Assembly (NCBI GenBank): GCA_023398955.1
Contig: JAEWRL010000186.1
Coordinates: forward strand, 62,001 to 126,000
DNA length: 64,000 bases
Source of the DNA: Pseudomonadota bacterium
Lineage (GTDB): Bacteria > Myxococcota_A > Polyangia > Polyangiales > Polyangiaceae
Direction: 5' to 3'
The stretch's first letter is position 1; every line of letters starts with the position of its first letter. Below the pieces are notes generated by a model. The model worked only from the letters and a program-made list of their open reading frames with translations, was not told where the DNA came from and did not search any database. This document shows positions 1 through 10,028 of this stretch, in pieces. The translations under genes and the position numbers were made by a program.

Positions 1-102
1 AGTCACCATGAAAATAATCAAGAGCACCAGGATGACGTCAACGAGAGGCGTGACATTGATGGCGCTGATGATGTCGTCGTCGTCTTGGGTTCCGCCAGCC
101 AT
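1..102 (-). CDS. ExbD/TolR family biopolymer transport protein, N-terminal part only
   Basis: Only the first 34 codons lie in the window; the gene runs off the left edge. The reading begins MAGGTQDDDDIISAINVTPL and continues VDVILVLLIIFMVT. The INVTPLVDVILVLLIIFMV pattern is the classic start of ExbD/TolR, where the single membrane helix carries the proton-conducting Asp (here the D of PLVDV). The ATG sits 3 bases after the stop of the upstream ExbB/TolQ gene, so the two are one transcription unit and should form the pentamer-dimer proton motor that energises TonB- or Tol-type envelope work. Which system it serves cannot be decided from this fragment. Confidence 0.9.
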   Translation of the reverse strand, partial: MAGGTQDDDDIISAINVTPLVDVILVLLIIFMVT

Positions 103-105
103 CGG

Positions 106-837
106 CTAGTCCCCCTTCTCGCCGCTGGGTGCCGTGGCGTCACCCTGCCGAGTAGACGCAGCAGGCGAGCTGTCCCCGTCCGGTACGGCGACCAGGTGCG
201 CGATGAGGACGCGGCTCAGGGCCTCGGTATTGGCGAGGATCGCCTTCGCCTGACGCTGGAAGACGTTATACATCGCGACCGCGGGGATCGCGACGGCAAG
301 GCCGATCGCGGTGGCCACGAGGGCTTCGGCAATGGCGGTCATGACCTCTTGGGGGGCCATCCCGGACGCAGCGGCCGTGGCTGCCGCTGCCGCGTCTTCA
401 CGTCCCAGCGCTTCGAAGGCCTGGATGACGCCAATCACCGTGCCGAATAGCCCAATGAAGGGGGCGTTGTTGCCCACTGTGCCGAGATAGGCCAGGCGAC
501 GTTCCAGCTTCATGCGCTGCAGGGCCATGGCTCCTTGCATGGCTTCCGCGGCTGACTTGGCGCCCCTATCGGCCTCGAGGAGCCCGGCGATGACGACCGC
601 CGCCTCCGCGCTCGGGGAAGCCTCCAGGTGCTTTCGCGCCTCTTCGAAGTCGCCGCCGCGGAGCGCTGTTCGGAGACGTTCGGCGAGCGCAGCGATGTCG
701 TCGCGAAGCGACCAGTAGAACCAGCCACGCTCGAGCATGATCGCGACGGAGATCACGCTCAGGAGGACCAGCAACCACATGACCCAGCCGGCTCCGAAAT
801 TGCTCATCAGACGCTGGAGCCACTCAACGAGATTCAT
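106..837 (-). CDS. MotA/TolQ/ExbB proton channel family protein
   Basis: The product is 243 aa from ATG at 837. A first hydrophobic helix (about residues 17-36, WVMWLLVLLSVISVAIMLER) is followed by a cytoplasmic loop. Two further helices sit in the conserved block with NNAPFIGLFGTVIGVIQAF and the later EALVATAIGLAVAIPAVAMYN, the hallmark of the ExbB/TolQ/MotA family. It works with the ExbD/TolR product encoded immediately downstream to convert proton flow into motion of an envelope partner. An in-frame TTG at 846 would add three residues. AGGAAAGG lies upstream of both starts, and ATG is preferred. The tail is Ser/Ala/Asp rich and disordered-looking. Confidence 0.9.
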   Translation of the reverse strand: MNLVEWLQRLMSNFGAGWVMWLLVLLSVISVAIMLERGWFYWSLRDDIAALAERLRTALRGGDFEEARKHLEASPSAEAAVVIAGLLEADRGAKSAAEAMQGAMALQRMKLERRLAYLGTVGNNAPFIGLFGTVIGVIQAFEALGREDAAAAATAAASGMAPQEVMTAIAEALVATAIGLAVAIPAVAMYNVFQRQAKAILANTEALSRVLIAHLVAVPDGDSSPAASTRQGDATAPSGEKGD

Positions 838-1104
838 CGCAAGCAAACCTTTCCTGAGGTCGAGACGTGGTTCAAGGTAACCAGGGGGTGCGGAGCCACA
901 GAGAGCCGCGTACCCCGCCTAGCACACTTCTGCAGGAGGCGCCGTGCGAGCGCTCGTGGCTACGAGGGTCCCTTCGGCCGTCGGGCTTGACTGCGCTGGG
1001 ATCGACCGAGCGGACACCGGCTTACCCGTCGCCGATACCCGACCCCGTAGCTCCACCCCGCATCGATGGGAAGTGGTTTGAGCGAAGTATGGAAAGGGCC
1101 TAGG

Positions 1105-4100
1105 GTGCGGCCCGCCGTGTTGGTCGTTCATCGCAGCAATCGGATGGAGCAGCTCGTCGAGGCGCTGTCAGCCGTGCTAGCTCGCCCAGTCGACGATCCG
1201 CTGCTGGCCGAGACCATCCTCCTTCAGAGTCGCGGGCTGCAGCGGTGGCTCTCGATGGAGCTCGCCGCGCGGCTCGGGGTGTGGGCCAACGCGAGCTTTC
1301 CGTTCCCTAGGTCGTTCTTCGAAGGCCTCTTCGACCGGCTAGAGATCGAAGGGCCGGCGGAACCTGTTGCCTTCGCTCGGGAGCAGCTCACGTGGACGAT
1401 TGCGGCCCTGCTCGCTACCGCCGTGCGAGAGCCCGCCTTCGCCCCTGTGGCGGCGTACGTCGGTGAGACGGGTGATGCCCCTCGTCGCCTGGAGCTCGCG
1501 CGGCAGCTCGCGCAATCGTTCGACCAGTACGTGGTGTACCGGCCAGACCTCATCGCGAGCTGGGAGAGTGGAGCGGACGACCACTGGCAAGCCCAGCTGT
1601 GGCGTCGGATCGTCGCGCATCATGGGACCGCGCACTTCGCATCGCGTGCTCGTCATATGATGGGCCTGCCGGAGTTCGACGTCCGCGCCCGCAAGGTGCT
1701 CCCGCCCCGACTCGCCGTGATAGGCATCTCTGCTCTGCCGCCCCTCTACGTCGCATTACTGGGAAGAGTCGCGGAAGCCGTTGACGTCCATTTCTTCTGG
1801 CTCAGCCCCTGCCGCGAGTACTGGGCCTTCACGAGAGCCCCCCGCGAACTCGCCCGTTTCGAGCGCCCTGCTACGGGGATGCTCGAGCCCGATCATTGGG
1901 AGGTCGGCAACGCGTTGCTCGGGGCTTTCGGCCGCCAAGGGCGCGAGTTCCAGCATGTCTTCGAATCGGCGCTGACCCCCGGCCGCGAGCAAGATGCCTA
2001 CGTCGAGCCCGGTTCCGCATGCGTACTACACACGCTGCAGGACGATGTCCTCGCTTTGCGCGCCCGGGGTGCGGGTTTCGACGAAGGACCCGCCGCGTTC
2101 CGGGATGACGATACCTCGGTCCAGGTTCACTCCTGTCACAGCACCCTGCGCCAGCTGGAGGTGTTGAAGGACCTGCTCCTCGACAGTTTCGAGCGAGATC
2201 CGTCCCTGGAGCCGCGGGACGTGATCGTCATGGCCCCGGACATCGAGCGAGCCGCTCCCCTCATCGACGCCGTGTTCGCCGAGCGTCCCGGGGGAGGCAA
2301 CATCCCTTACCGCGTTGCCGATCGGCCTCTGGGAGCCGATGCCGCGCTCGTGCGGGCATTCCTCACCGTGCTGCGCGTCCTCCGAGGGCGCATGAAGGCG
2401 AGCGAGGTGCTCGACCTGCTGCACCACCGCCCCATCAGGGCCCGTTTCGACATTCCAGAGAGAGAGTTGGCGCGCATCAAGGACTGGGTTATGCGGTCCG
2501 GTGTGCGCTGGGGGCGGGATGCCGAGCATCGCTCCGAACAGGGTGTGCCGGCCGTCGATGCCCACACGTGGAGCTTCGGGATGCGACGCCTGCTGCTCGG
2601 CGTGGCGATGCCAGCGCGGATCGATCCTCCCTTCCAGGGCGTGCTACCTTGCGATGGCCCAGAGGGAACGGCGAGCGATCTGCTCGGAGGGGTCTCTGCC
2701 TTCCTGGCGGCGCTCACCTCCGCCCAGCGCCGGGTCGCGAAGCCCTGCGTCATGCGGCAGTGGTGGGAGCACCTGACCGCCATCCTCGACGCCCTGTTGG
2801 ACGTAGAAGGAAGCTCGGCGTGGGAAGCCGCGGCGATCCGCGCGGCTCTCGGGGCCCTGCGCGACGAGGCCGAGCGCGCGGACTTCGACGATCCGCTCGA
2901 TCTGAGGTTCGTTGAGCGGGAGCTGACGCGACGCTTTGGGGAGGAGCAAAGCGCCCACCAGTTCATGGCCGGGGGCGTGACATTTTGCGCGATGCTGCCG
3001 ATGCGCAGCATTCCATTCCGCCTGGTCTGCTTGATGGACATGGATGATGGCGCTTTTCCCCGGGTCGACCGCCCCCCAAGTTTCGATATAGTCGCCGAGT
3101 CTCCCAGGGCCGGGGATCGTTCGGTACGCGCTGAGGATCGCTACCTCTTCCTCGAAGCACTGCTCTCTGCGCGCGACCGCTTCATCGTCCTCTACTCGGG
3201 GCGTAGCGTACATGATCATCAAGCACGGCCGCCTTCGGTGGTCGTCAGCGAGCTACTGGACGTCATCGATGGGTCCTTTCATTGTGCTGGTCACTCCGTG
3301 GCCGACCGTCCCAGGACTCGAATCGTTGTGGAGCACCCGCTGACCGCGTACAGCCCCCAGTACTACCTTGCCGAGCGCGATCCGCGGCTCTTCAGTTATT
3401 CGGCGCAGAACGCGGCTGCTGCCGTTCGAGTCGTCGGGGACAGGCACGTCGAGCTGCCGGCCTTCCAGCGACGAGAGCTCCCGGCTCCGGCGGAGCAGGG
3501 CCATGTCAGCCTTGGCGACCTGACGCGCTTTCTCGAGCAGCCCATCATCTACTACTCCGAACGCGAGCTGGGGCTTCGCTTGCGGGACGCGGAAGCGCTG
3601 GAGTCCGATCGCGAGCCATTGGAGCTCGATGGCCTGGCTCGGTACAACGTGGGAAGGTGCCTGTTGGAGTGGGAGCTCGAGGGCACGCAGCCGGAGCAGC
3701 CGGAGGCGTACTTGCGCGCGGCGGGCCTTCTTCCACATGGCGCGATTGGGCGCCGCGCCTTCGAGCAGCTGCTCGCCGAGGCAGCGGCTGCCGCGCAGCT
3801 GGCGAAACGCTGGACTGCTGGGGTCGAGCCGGTCAGCGTACCTCTCGACCTGAGCGTCGGAGGATTTCGGCTTTCAGGGGTGCTCTCCGGGGTATATGGC
3901 GAAAGGCTGGTCACTGTCGCCTTCTCGCGCAGCAGCGCGCGACTGCGGTTGCGGTCGTGGGTCGCCCACTTGGCGCTTCAAGCGTCACGCGGAGGTACGG
4001 CAACCGAGACCATCTTGGTCACAAGGGCCGAGAGTGGGGGAGATGCAGGGGCGGCCGTGAGCATCTTCGCTCCGGTCGAACGAGTGCGCGCGCGCTTCTA

Positions 4101-4452
4101 CCTGGCCGATCTTTGTGAGCTCTATGCGCTCGGACGTCGGGCGCCGTTGCCCTTCTTCCCGACTCCCGCAGAGGCATTCGTCGTGGCTTTGGGCGGACCA
4201 GGCAAAGACGATGAAGGCGGCATGTTGGATCGTGCGCTCGCCGCTGCGGTGAAGGTGTATCGAAACGAGCGCTTCTCGAGGATTGACGGGAGCGAGCGGG
4301 CCTACCTGCAGCGATTCCTGCCTTGGGGCAACCCCCTGGCACCGGCGCTGCGCATGCTGCCGGAAGGCTCGGAGAGCTTGCCAGACTTCCCGACGCTCGC
4401 TGAGCGAGTTTTCGGTCCGCTTCGCCGATATCTGCAGGAGGAGTGTCCGTGA
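1105..4452 (+). CDS. recC: Exodeoxyribonuclease V gamma subunit RecC
   Basis: The product is 1115 aa, matching the size of RecC (about 1120). It starts at GTG 1105 with GGAAAGG about 7 bases upstream; a longer reading from 1066 has no ribosome site. The N-terminus VLVVHRSNRMEQLVEAL and the following QSRGLQRWLSMELAARLGVWAN stretch are typical of RecC, an inactivated helicase fold that splits the duplex and recognises Chi in the RecBCD complex. A C-terminal inactive nuclease-like fold is expected. recB follows with a 4-base overlap and recD after it, so the three make one operon. RecBCD repairs double-strand breaks and degrades foreign linear DNA. The assignment rests on length, N-terminal motifs and operon context. 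Confidence 0.93.
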   Translation: MRPAVLVVHRSNRMEQLVEALSAVLARPVDDPLLAETILLQSRGLQRWLSMELAARLGVWANASFPFPRSFFEGLFDRLEIEGPAEPVAFAREQLTWTIAALLATAVREPAFAPVAAYVGETGDAPRRLELARQLAQSFDQYVVYRPDLIASWESGADDHWQAQLWRRIVAHHGTAHFASRARHMMGLPEFDVRARKVLPPRLAVIGISALPPLYVALLGRVAEAVDVHFFWLSPCREYWAFTRAPRELARFERPATGMLEPDHWEVGNALLGAFGRQGREFQHVFESALTPGREQDAYVEPGSACVLHTLQDDVLALRARGAGFDEGPAAFRDDDTSVQVHSCHSTLRQLEVLKDLLLDSFERDPSLEPRDVIVMAPDIERAAPLIDAVFAERPGGGNIPYRVADRPLGADAALVRAFLTVLRVLRGRMKASEVLDLLHHRPIRARFDIPERELARIKDWVMRSGVRWGRDAEHRSEQGVPAVDAHTWSFGMRRLLLGVAMPARIDPPFQGVLPCDGPEGTASDLLGGVSAFLAALTSAQRRVAKPCVMRQWWEHLTAILDALLDVEGSSAWEAAAIRAALGALRDEAERADFDDPLDLRFVERELTRRFGEEQSAHQFMAGGVTFCAMLPMRSIPFRLVCLMDMDDGAFPRVDRPPSFDIVAESPRAGDRSVRAEDRYLFLEALLSARDRFIVLYSGRSVHDHQARPPSVVVSELLDVIDGSFHCAGHSVADRPRTRIVVEHPLTAYSPQYYLAERDPRLFSYSAQNAAAAVRVVGDRHVELPAFQRRELPAPAEQGHVSLGDLTRFLEQPIIYYSERELGLRLRDAEALESDREPLELDGLARYNVGRCLLEWELEGTQPEQPEAYLRAAGLLPHGAIGRRAFEQLLAEAAAAAQLAKRWTAGVEPVSVPLDLSVGGFRLSGVLSGVYGERLVTVAFSRSSARLRLRSWVAHLALQASRGGTATETILVTRAESGGDAGAAVSIFAPVERVRARFYLADLCELYALGRRAPLPFFPTPAEAFVVALGGPGKDDEGGMLDRALAAAVKVYRNERFSRIDGSERAYLQRFLPWGNPLAPALRMLPEGSESLPDFPTLAERVFGPLRRYLQEECP

Positions 4453-7400
4453 GGCCGTTGGACATCTTCACCCTGCCTCTACAGGGGACGCATCTCATCG
4501 AGGCGAGCGCTGGCACCGGCAAGACGTATGCCATTGCGACCCTCGTTCTGCGGCTCATCCTGCAGCGAGGGCTGGGCCTCGAGAGCATCCTCGTCGTGAC
4601 CTTCACCCGTGCCGCGACCGCGGAGCTCAAGCATCGCATTCGTCTGCGAGTGAGGGAGGCGCTGGAAGCTCTCGACGACCCGCGCGGGTGCAAGGATGAA
4701 TCCCTGCTGAGAGTGCTGCGTCCTTGCGACGAATCATTGGCGCGGCAGCGCCTGGGGCGAGCCATCGCGGCGACCGACGAGTCGGGGGTGATGACGATCC
4801 ATGGCTTCTGCCAGAGCGTGCTGCGCGAGCATGCGTTCGAGTCTGGAGCGCCATTCGATGTGGAGCTCGTCGACGACGCCCGCCCCTTGTTGCGGGAGCT
4901 CGTGGCAGATTGGTGGGCGCGAGCCTTCAGCGATGTCTCGGTCGCTCAGCTCGACTACCTCGCCGAGCAACGGTTCACGCTAGCGGTTGCCCAAGAGCTG
5001 GCCTGGGACGCCGTCGCGTGGCCGGATATGCCTGTGGTGGGCGTCAGCGGGGAGGTGCCGGGTTCCGATGAGGAGGTGCGACGCTACCACGAGTGTCGAA
5101 GGAAGCTCGCCGCCCGATGGCAATCTTCACGGGAAGAGGTTCTCCGGTTGCTACGACAGCCGGGCGTGCTCCAAGGCAACCGCTATCGCGACACCTGGGT
5201 GGAGAACTGGATACGCCAGCTCGACGCGCTGCTCACGTCACCGCGGGAATGCCTGGATGGCTGGTTCGAACAGTTCGGCAAGTTCACTCCAGCTTCCCTG
5301 CAAGACGGTACCAAGCGCGGCAAGGTACCCCCCCAACACCCGTTCTTCGAGGAATGTGCCGAGCTGCTATCGGCGCGCACCGCTGCTCTGCAGGCGTTAG
5401 GGGCTTGGCTGGAGCTCAAGAAGCGAGAGCTCATTGCCTGGGCACGCACCGAGTTTGGCAGACGCAAAGGCGAGCAGGCCATCCGCACCTTCGACGACCT
5501 GCTCCGCGAGTTGGCGGAGGCCCTGCGGGGGCCGCGCGGTCCCCAGCTCGCTACACGCCTTGCCCATCGCTACCCAGCTGCACTCATCGACGAGTTTCAG
5601 GACACCGATCCGGTGCAGTACGACATCTTTCGAACCGTGTACCGGCGCGCGGGAACTGGGCTCTACCTGGTCGGGGATCCGAAGCAGGCGGTCTACGCAT
5701 TCCGCGGTGCGGATATCTTCGCCTACCTGCGCGCCGTAGCCGATACGCGGGGCCAACAATGGACCATGGACACGAACTGGCGTTCGGATCCGGGACTCGT
5801 TGCGGCCGTCAACTCTGTCTTCGGACACGCCGAGCGCCCCTTCCTGCTAGATGGCATCCACTTCACGCCCGTCTCCGCGCGCCCGGGTGCTGCCGACAGC
5901 ATGCAGATCGGCGGCGCAAGGGCCGTTCCTTTCGAGGTCCTGTTCGTCAGCGGCGAGGGTGAGGTGGGAGCTCGAGGGCGCCTGACGAAGACGGATTGGG
6001 CATCCGAGCGACTCCCCGCGCTTGTCGCGAGCGACATCCATCGGTTGCTCGCGGCCGGTGCGACGCTGGCAGGGCGCCCCGTCGCCGCCGGGGACATCGC
6101 GGTGCTCACGCGAACGAACCGGCAGGCGAACGACGTGCAGCGTGCTCTGCGCCGGCTCGGGATCCCGAGCGTTTTGGCAGGGGACGCCAGCGTGCTCGCC
6201 AGTGGTGAGGCTCATGAGCTCCTGCTCGTCATGCGCGCTCTCGCCGAGCCCGGCCACGACTCCTGGCTTGCTTCAGCCCTCTCCTCCGATGCCTTGGGGA
6301 TCGGGGCAGAGGAGATCGCCAGCCTCCGTGATGACCCTCTCGGCTGGGAGGTGTGGGTCAACCGCTTCGCGCAGTGGCACGAGGAATGGCTGTCACGCGG
6401 CTTCATGCGCGCCTTCTTGGCTCTGAGCGCGGAGCTCGGGGTGGCGCAGCGCCTGCTGTCGGCAGTGGGCGGCGAACGTTCGCTGACGAACTGGCTTCAC
6501 CTGGGGGAGCTGCTCCACCAGGTGGCGTCCAAGGATCACCTCGGCATGACCGGGCTCGTCGAGTGGTTGGAGACGGCCCGGAGGGACGACGAGGTGCGTC
6601 AGGCCGTCGGGCGTGACGCGCAGCAGCTGCGACTCGAGAGCGACGCTTCGGCAGTTCAGCTAACGACGATGCACCGCAGCAAGGGGCTCGAGTATCCGGT
6701 CGTCTATTGCCCCTACCTCTGGGAGCAGGCGGTGTTGGTGGCCGAGGAGGCTCGTCACCTGAAGTACCACGACCCCGCTGATCGGCAGCGCCTCAAGCTC
6801 GACCTGCGTCCATTCGGCGAGAAGGAGGGGGCCATCGCGGCGGCACAGCGCGAGCTGCTGGCGGAGCGTCTTCGGCTGACCTATGTCGCGCTGACGCGAG
6901 CGCGGCATCAATGCCGTGTCATATGGGGCCTATTCACGGAAGTCGAGGGCTCCCCGCTCGCTCACCTGTTTCACCATGGGTTTCGTGGGCGCCATGGCGA
7001 CTCCGGTCCAGACAAGCTCGACGAGCCAAGGATGCGGCGTCAGCTTGCCGACCTCGAGAGCCGTTCTCAGGGCACGATCCGGATCTCGAATGCGGAGCTC
7101 GTGCTCTGCACGCCCCTGCAGGCACAGAGGGGCTCGCTGGAGTGGAGCGGTCCACGCCTCGCCCGAAGGGCCCTATCAGCCAACTGGCGTACAGCGAGCT
7201 TCTCTTCACTGGCGGCCGGGCGCGGCCCAGACGCCGTAACGGGGATTGCAAGCCTCATCGGGCGAGATCGTGACGAATCGGGGCGTGTTCGCGACAGGCC
7301 AACAAGCTTCTCAGGCGCAGCACAAGGAGCGGCGAACCTCCTCGGGTTTCCGCGCGGCGCTCGCTCGGGAGAGCTACTTCACGCTGTCATGGAGCGTGTC

Positions 7401-8126
7401 GATTTCGAGGCCGTGAATCGGCTAGCTGAGGAACCCTCGGGCCTCGATGGGATCGTGATCGAGCAGATGAGGCTGCATGGCTTCGATGGTGAACGATGGG
7501 GCGAGACCGTCTGTCAATGCGTGAGAAGCGTCGTCTCGGCAGCGCTCGACGACTCGGGCTCTATCCGCTTGGAGCGGGTAGGGCGGCGCCAGCGCCTGGA
7601 CGAGCTGGAGTTCATCGTCCCAGTGCCTTCACGTGGCTCCACCATGCTCGACGCTGCGAGACTGGGGAGAAGCTTTGCGGGTGCGGCGACCAACGCGACA
7701 GTGAAGCGCTACGCCGCGCTGCTTAGTGCGCTCGAGTTCGTTCCGCTCGAGGGATACTTGCGGGGGTTCATCGATCTGGTCTTCGTGCTGGATGGGCGGT
7801 GGTACCTCGTCGATTACAAATCCAACCACCTGGGAGAGGAGCTCGACGGTTACTCGCAGGAGCGGCTCAGCGCCGCGATGATCGAGCACCACTACATCCT
7901 CCAGTACCATCTGTACGTGTTGGCTCTCCATCGTTACCTACGGCTTCGGATCGCCGACTACGACTACGAGCGCCATTTCGGCGGAGTCTATTATCTTTTC
8001 CTGCGGGGTCTCGTGCCGGGCCAGTCGCCTCGATTCGGCGTCTGGTACGATAGGCCTCCGCGCGACCTCATCGACGGCCTGGTCGATGAGGATGCCTGTC
8101 ATCTCGAGCCCCGGGGGCGGCTGTGA
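4449..8126 (+). CDS. recB: Exodeoxyribonuclease V beta subunit RecB (helicase-nuclease)
   Basis: The product is about 1225 aa. The start chosen is GTG 4449, which overlaps the recC stop (GTGA) and has AGGAGG 7 bases upstream; GTG 4443 would sit too close to that site. UvrD-family helicase motifs run in order: Walker A EASAGTGKTYAIATL near the N-terminus, Walker B DEFQDTDPVQYDIF, GDPKQAVYAFRGADIF, TTMHRSKGLEYPVVY and RLTYVALTRARHQC. The C-terminus holds a PD-(D/E)XK nuclease: GELLHAVMERVDF, then LRGFIDLVFVLDGRWYLVDY with the catalytic DYK, then ILQYHLYVLALHRYL. All catalytic residues look intact, so this should be an active 3'-5' helicase and nuclease acting with RecC and RecD. Confidence 0.96.
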   Translation: MRPLDIFTLPLQGTHLIEASAGTGKTYAIATLVLRLILQRGLGLESILVVTFTRAATAELKHRIRLRVREALEALDDPRGCKDESLLRVLRPCDESLARQRLGRAIAATDESGVMTIHGFCQSVLREHAFESGAPFDVELVDDARPLLRELVADWWARAFSDVSVAQLDYLAEQRFTLAVAQELAWDAVAWPDMPVVGVSGEVPGSDEEVRRYHECRRKLAARWQSSREEVLRLLRQPGVLQGNRYRDTWVENWIRQLDALLTSPRECLDGWFEQFGKFTPASLQDGTKRGKVPPQHPFFEECAELLSARTAALQALGAWLELKKRELIAWARTEFGRRKGEQAIRTFDDLLRELAEALRGPRGPQLATRLAHRYPAALIDEFQDTDPVQYDIFRTVYRRAGTGLYLVGDPKQAVYAFRGADIFAYLRAVADTRGQQWTMDTNWRSDPGLVAAVNSVFGHAERPFLLDGIHFTPVSARPGAADSMQIGGARAVPFEVLFVSGEGEVGARGRLTKTDWASERLPALVASDIHRLLAAGATLAGRPVAAGDIAVLTRTNRQANDVQRALRRLGIPSVLAGDASVLASGEAHELLLVMRALAEPGHDSWLASALSSDALGIGAEEIASLRDDPLGWEVWVNRFAQWHEEWLSRGFMRAFLALSAELGVAQRLLSAVGGERSLTNWLHLGELLHQVASKDHLGMTGLVEWLETARRDDEVRQAVGRDAQQLRLESDASAVQLTTMHRSKGLEYPVVYCPYLWEQAVLVAEEARHLKYHDPADRQRLKLDLRPFGEKEGAIAAAQRELLAERLRLTYVALTRARHQCRVIWGLFTEVEGSPLAHLFHHGFRGRHGDSGPDKLDEPRMRRQLADLESRSQGTIRISNAELVLCTPLQAQRGSLEWSGPRLARRALSANWRTASFSSLAAGRGPDAVTGIASLIGRDRDESGRVRDRPTSFSGAAQGAANLLGFPRGARSGELLHAVMERVDFEAVNRLAEEPSGLDGIVIEQMRLHGFDGERWGETVCQCVRSVVSAALDDSGSIRLERVGRRQRLDELEFIVPVPSRGSTMLDAARLGRSFAGAATNATVKRYAALLSALEFVPLEGYLRGFIDLVFVLDGRWYLVDYKSNHLGEELDGYSQERLSAAMIEHHYILQYHLYVLALHRYLRLRIADYDYERHFGGVYYLFLRGLVPGQSPRFGVWYDRPPRDLIDGLVDEDACHLEPRGRL

Positions 8127-9949
8127 ATCCGCACTTTGGGGAGCCTGAGCCCCTGCTCGGAGCCATCGATCTCGCCCTGGGTGACCTGATCAACGGTCTT
8201 GCCACGAGACCTCACCCCTGGGTGCGAGCTGCCGCATCCGTGGCCTCCAGGCAGACTCGCGCTGGCCATGTATGCGTGCCACTCGACGGAGTCGTGCTGC
8301 GTCCCGAATGGGCAACAGCGTGCGGACTCGAGCGCTGGCCGTCGGTGCTCGAACTCGCCACGGTGCTGCGGGATTCTGGGGTGGCGGGTGATGGGCAGGT
8401 GCCCACGCCGCTCGTCGTTGGCAGAGGGCCGAGCCTCTATCTATATCGCTACTGGGTCGCGGAGCGCAACGTGGCGATGCGGCTACTCGAGCGCGTGTCC
8501 TCGGGACCAAGGTCGGAGCTGCCGAGCCCTGCTCCGGCGATCGTTGCCGAACTCTTCGGCTCCCAGGACGCGGTGACGGACTGGCAGAGGATCGCTGCGG
8601 TGACAGCCTTGCTTGGTCACCTCTCCGTCGTGGTGGGCGGGCCCGGTACCGGCAAGACCTCGACCGTCGTGCGGCTGCTGGCACTACTCCAGAGCGTGGC
8701 ACTGGCGCAGGCAGGAGCACCGCTACGAGTCACCCTCCTGGCGCCAACGGGCAAGGCAGCCGCGCGGCTCGCGGAGTCCATTCAGGGGGCGAAGGCGGCG
8801 CTGGGCCTGCCCCCGGCGATAGCCGACGGCATCCCCGAGACAGCATCGACCCTTCATCGCGCCGTCTTTCGGAGAAGAGGCCTCGACCCCCTGGGTCGCT
8901 ATGAGAAGCCCGAGCCCCTGTTTGCCGATGTGGTCGTGCTCGATGAGGCATCCATGGTGGACTTGATCGCGCTGAGCGGTCTCTTGGATGCAGTGCCCAG
9001 TTCGGCGCTGGTAGTGCTCCTCGGCGATGACGAGCAGCTGACGTCCGTCGAAGCCGGCTCCGTCCTCGGAGATCTCACCCGGCGAGCTCGGGGTCGCGGC
9101 TATAGCCTAGAACGCGTCAGGCTCCTTGCGCATGCGGGCTGCGGCGAGGTCGCCGCGGATCCGGCGGCTATGCCGCTGCGCGATCAGATCGTCGAGCTCC
9201 GACGGAGCTATCGTTTCGACGTGCGGAGCGGTGTTGGCGCTTTGGTTAGCGCCGTGCGTGCGGGTGATGTGGAGCGGGTGGTCCACGTGCTCGAGTCGAG
9301 CGAGTACCCAGAGGTCGAGTGGGTGCCGGCCGACGAGGAGCTGCCGCTCGACCATCGCTTCGACGAGGCGGTGTTCGAGGGCTACGGCCCGGTATTGAGC
9401 AGCGCTTCGGCCGTGGACGCTCTCGCCGCGTTCGGGAGGTTCCGGGTGCTGGCAGTCCACCGTCGCGGTCGTGCTGGGGTGGAGGGGCTCACGGCCCGCA
9501 TCGAAGGGGTTTTGTCCGTGCGCGGCCTCACGCTCCCGGATGGAGACTACGCCGGGAAGCCGCTGCTCGTGACTGAGAACGACTACCGCGTGGGGCTCTT
9601 CAATGGTGACATCGGCGTTCTCTGGCACGGCAGCGACCGCCGCCTTCGAGCTCACTTCGTCACCGGCGATGGCGTGGAACGCGCCGTCGCCGTGCCGCGA
9701 CTCCCACGCTTCGAAACGGCCTATGCCATGAGCGTGCACAAGAGTCAGGGATCCGAATTTGACACGGCGCTGTGCGTCTTGCCGCGGTCGGGTTCACCCC
9801 TATTGACGCGGGAGATGCTGTACACGGCGTTCTCACGAGCGCGAAGGCGCATCCTTTTGTTTGCCAGTCGCGCAAGCATCGAATCGGCGGTGGCACGACG
9901 CGTCAGCCGCAGCAGCGGGCTGGAAGGACTGCTCTGGGGTGGACAATAG
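8123..9949 (+). CDS. recD: Exodeoxyribonuclease V alpha subunit RecD (5'-3' helicase)
   Basis: The product is 608 aa and starts at GTG 8123, overlapping the recB stop by 4 bases. Superfamily 1B helicase motifs are present: Walker A VVVGGPGTGKTSTVVRLL, motif Ia APTGKAAARLAESI, Walker B VVLDEASMVDL, motif III VVLLGDDEQLTSVEAGSVLG, and near the end AYAMSVHKSQGSEFDTALC and YTAFSRARRRILLF. RecD is the fast 5'-3' motor of RecBCD. A true RecD rather than a RecD2 is supported by the operon with recC and recB and by the length near 600 residues. The gene ends 79 bases before the convergent ribA stop, with no clear intrinsic terminator between them. Confidence 0.96.
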   Translation: MNPHFGEPEPLLGAIDLALGDLINGLATRPHPWVRAAASVASRQTRAGHVCVPLDGVVLRPEWATACGLERWPSVLELATVLRDSGVAGDGQVPTPLVVGRGPSLYLYRYWVAERNVAMRLLERVSSGPRSELPSPAPAIVAELFGSQDAVTDWQRIAAVTALLGHLSVVVGGPGTGKTSTVVRLLALLQSVALAQAGAPLRVTLLAPTGKAAARLAESIQGAKAALGLPPAIADGIPETASTLHRAVFRRRGLDPLGRYEKPEPLFADVVVLDEASMVDLIALSGLLDAVPSSALVVLLGDDEQLTSVEAGSVLGDLTRRARGRGYSLERVRLLAHAGCGEVAADPAAMPLRDQIVELRRSYRFDVRSGVGALVSAVRAGDVERVVHVLESSEYPEVEWVPADEELPLDHRFDEAVFEGYGPVLSSASAVDALAAFGRFRVLAVHRRGRAGVEGLTARIEGVLSVRGLTLPDGDYAGKPLLVTENDYRVGLFNGDIGVLWHGSDRRLRAHFVTGDGVERAVAVPRLPRFETAYAMSVHKSQGSEFDTALCVLPRSGSPLLTREMLYTAFSRARRRILLFASRASIESAVARRVSRSSGLEGLLWGGQ

Positions 9950-10028
9950 GTGCCCGAGGGCGTCCTCTGACCGTGGCTCCGCAGGGTCGCCTCGGCACGC
10001 ACGCGGAGGCGCGCAGGCGTTGAGTTGC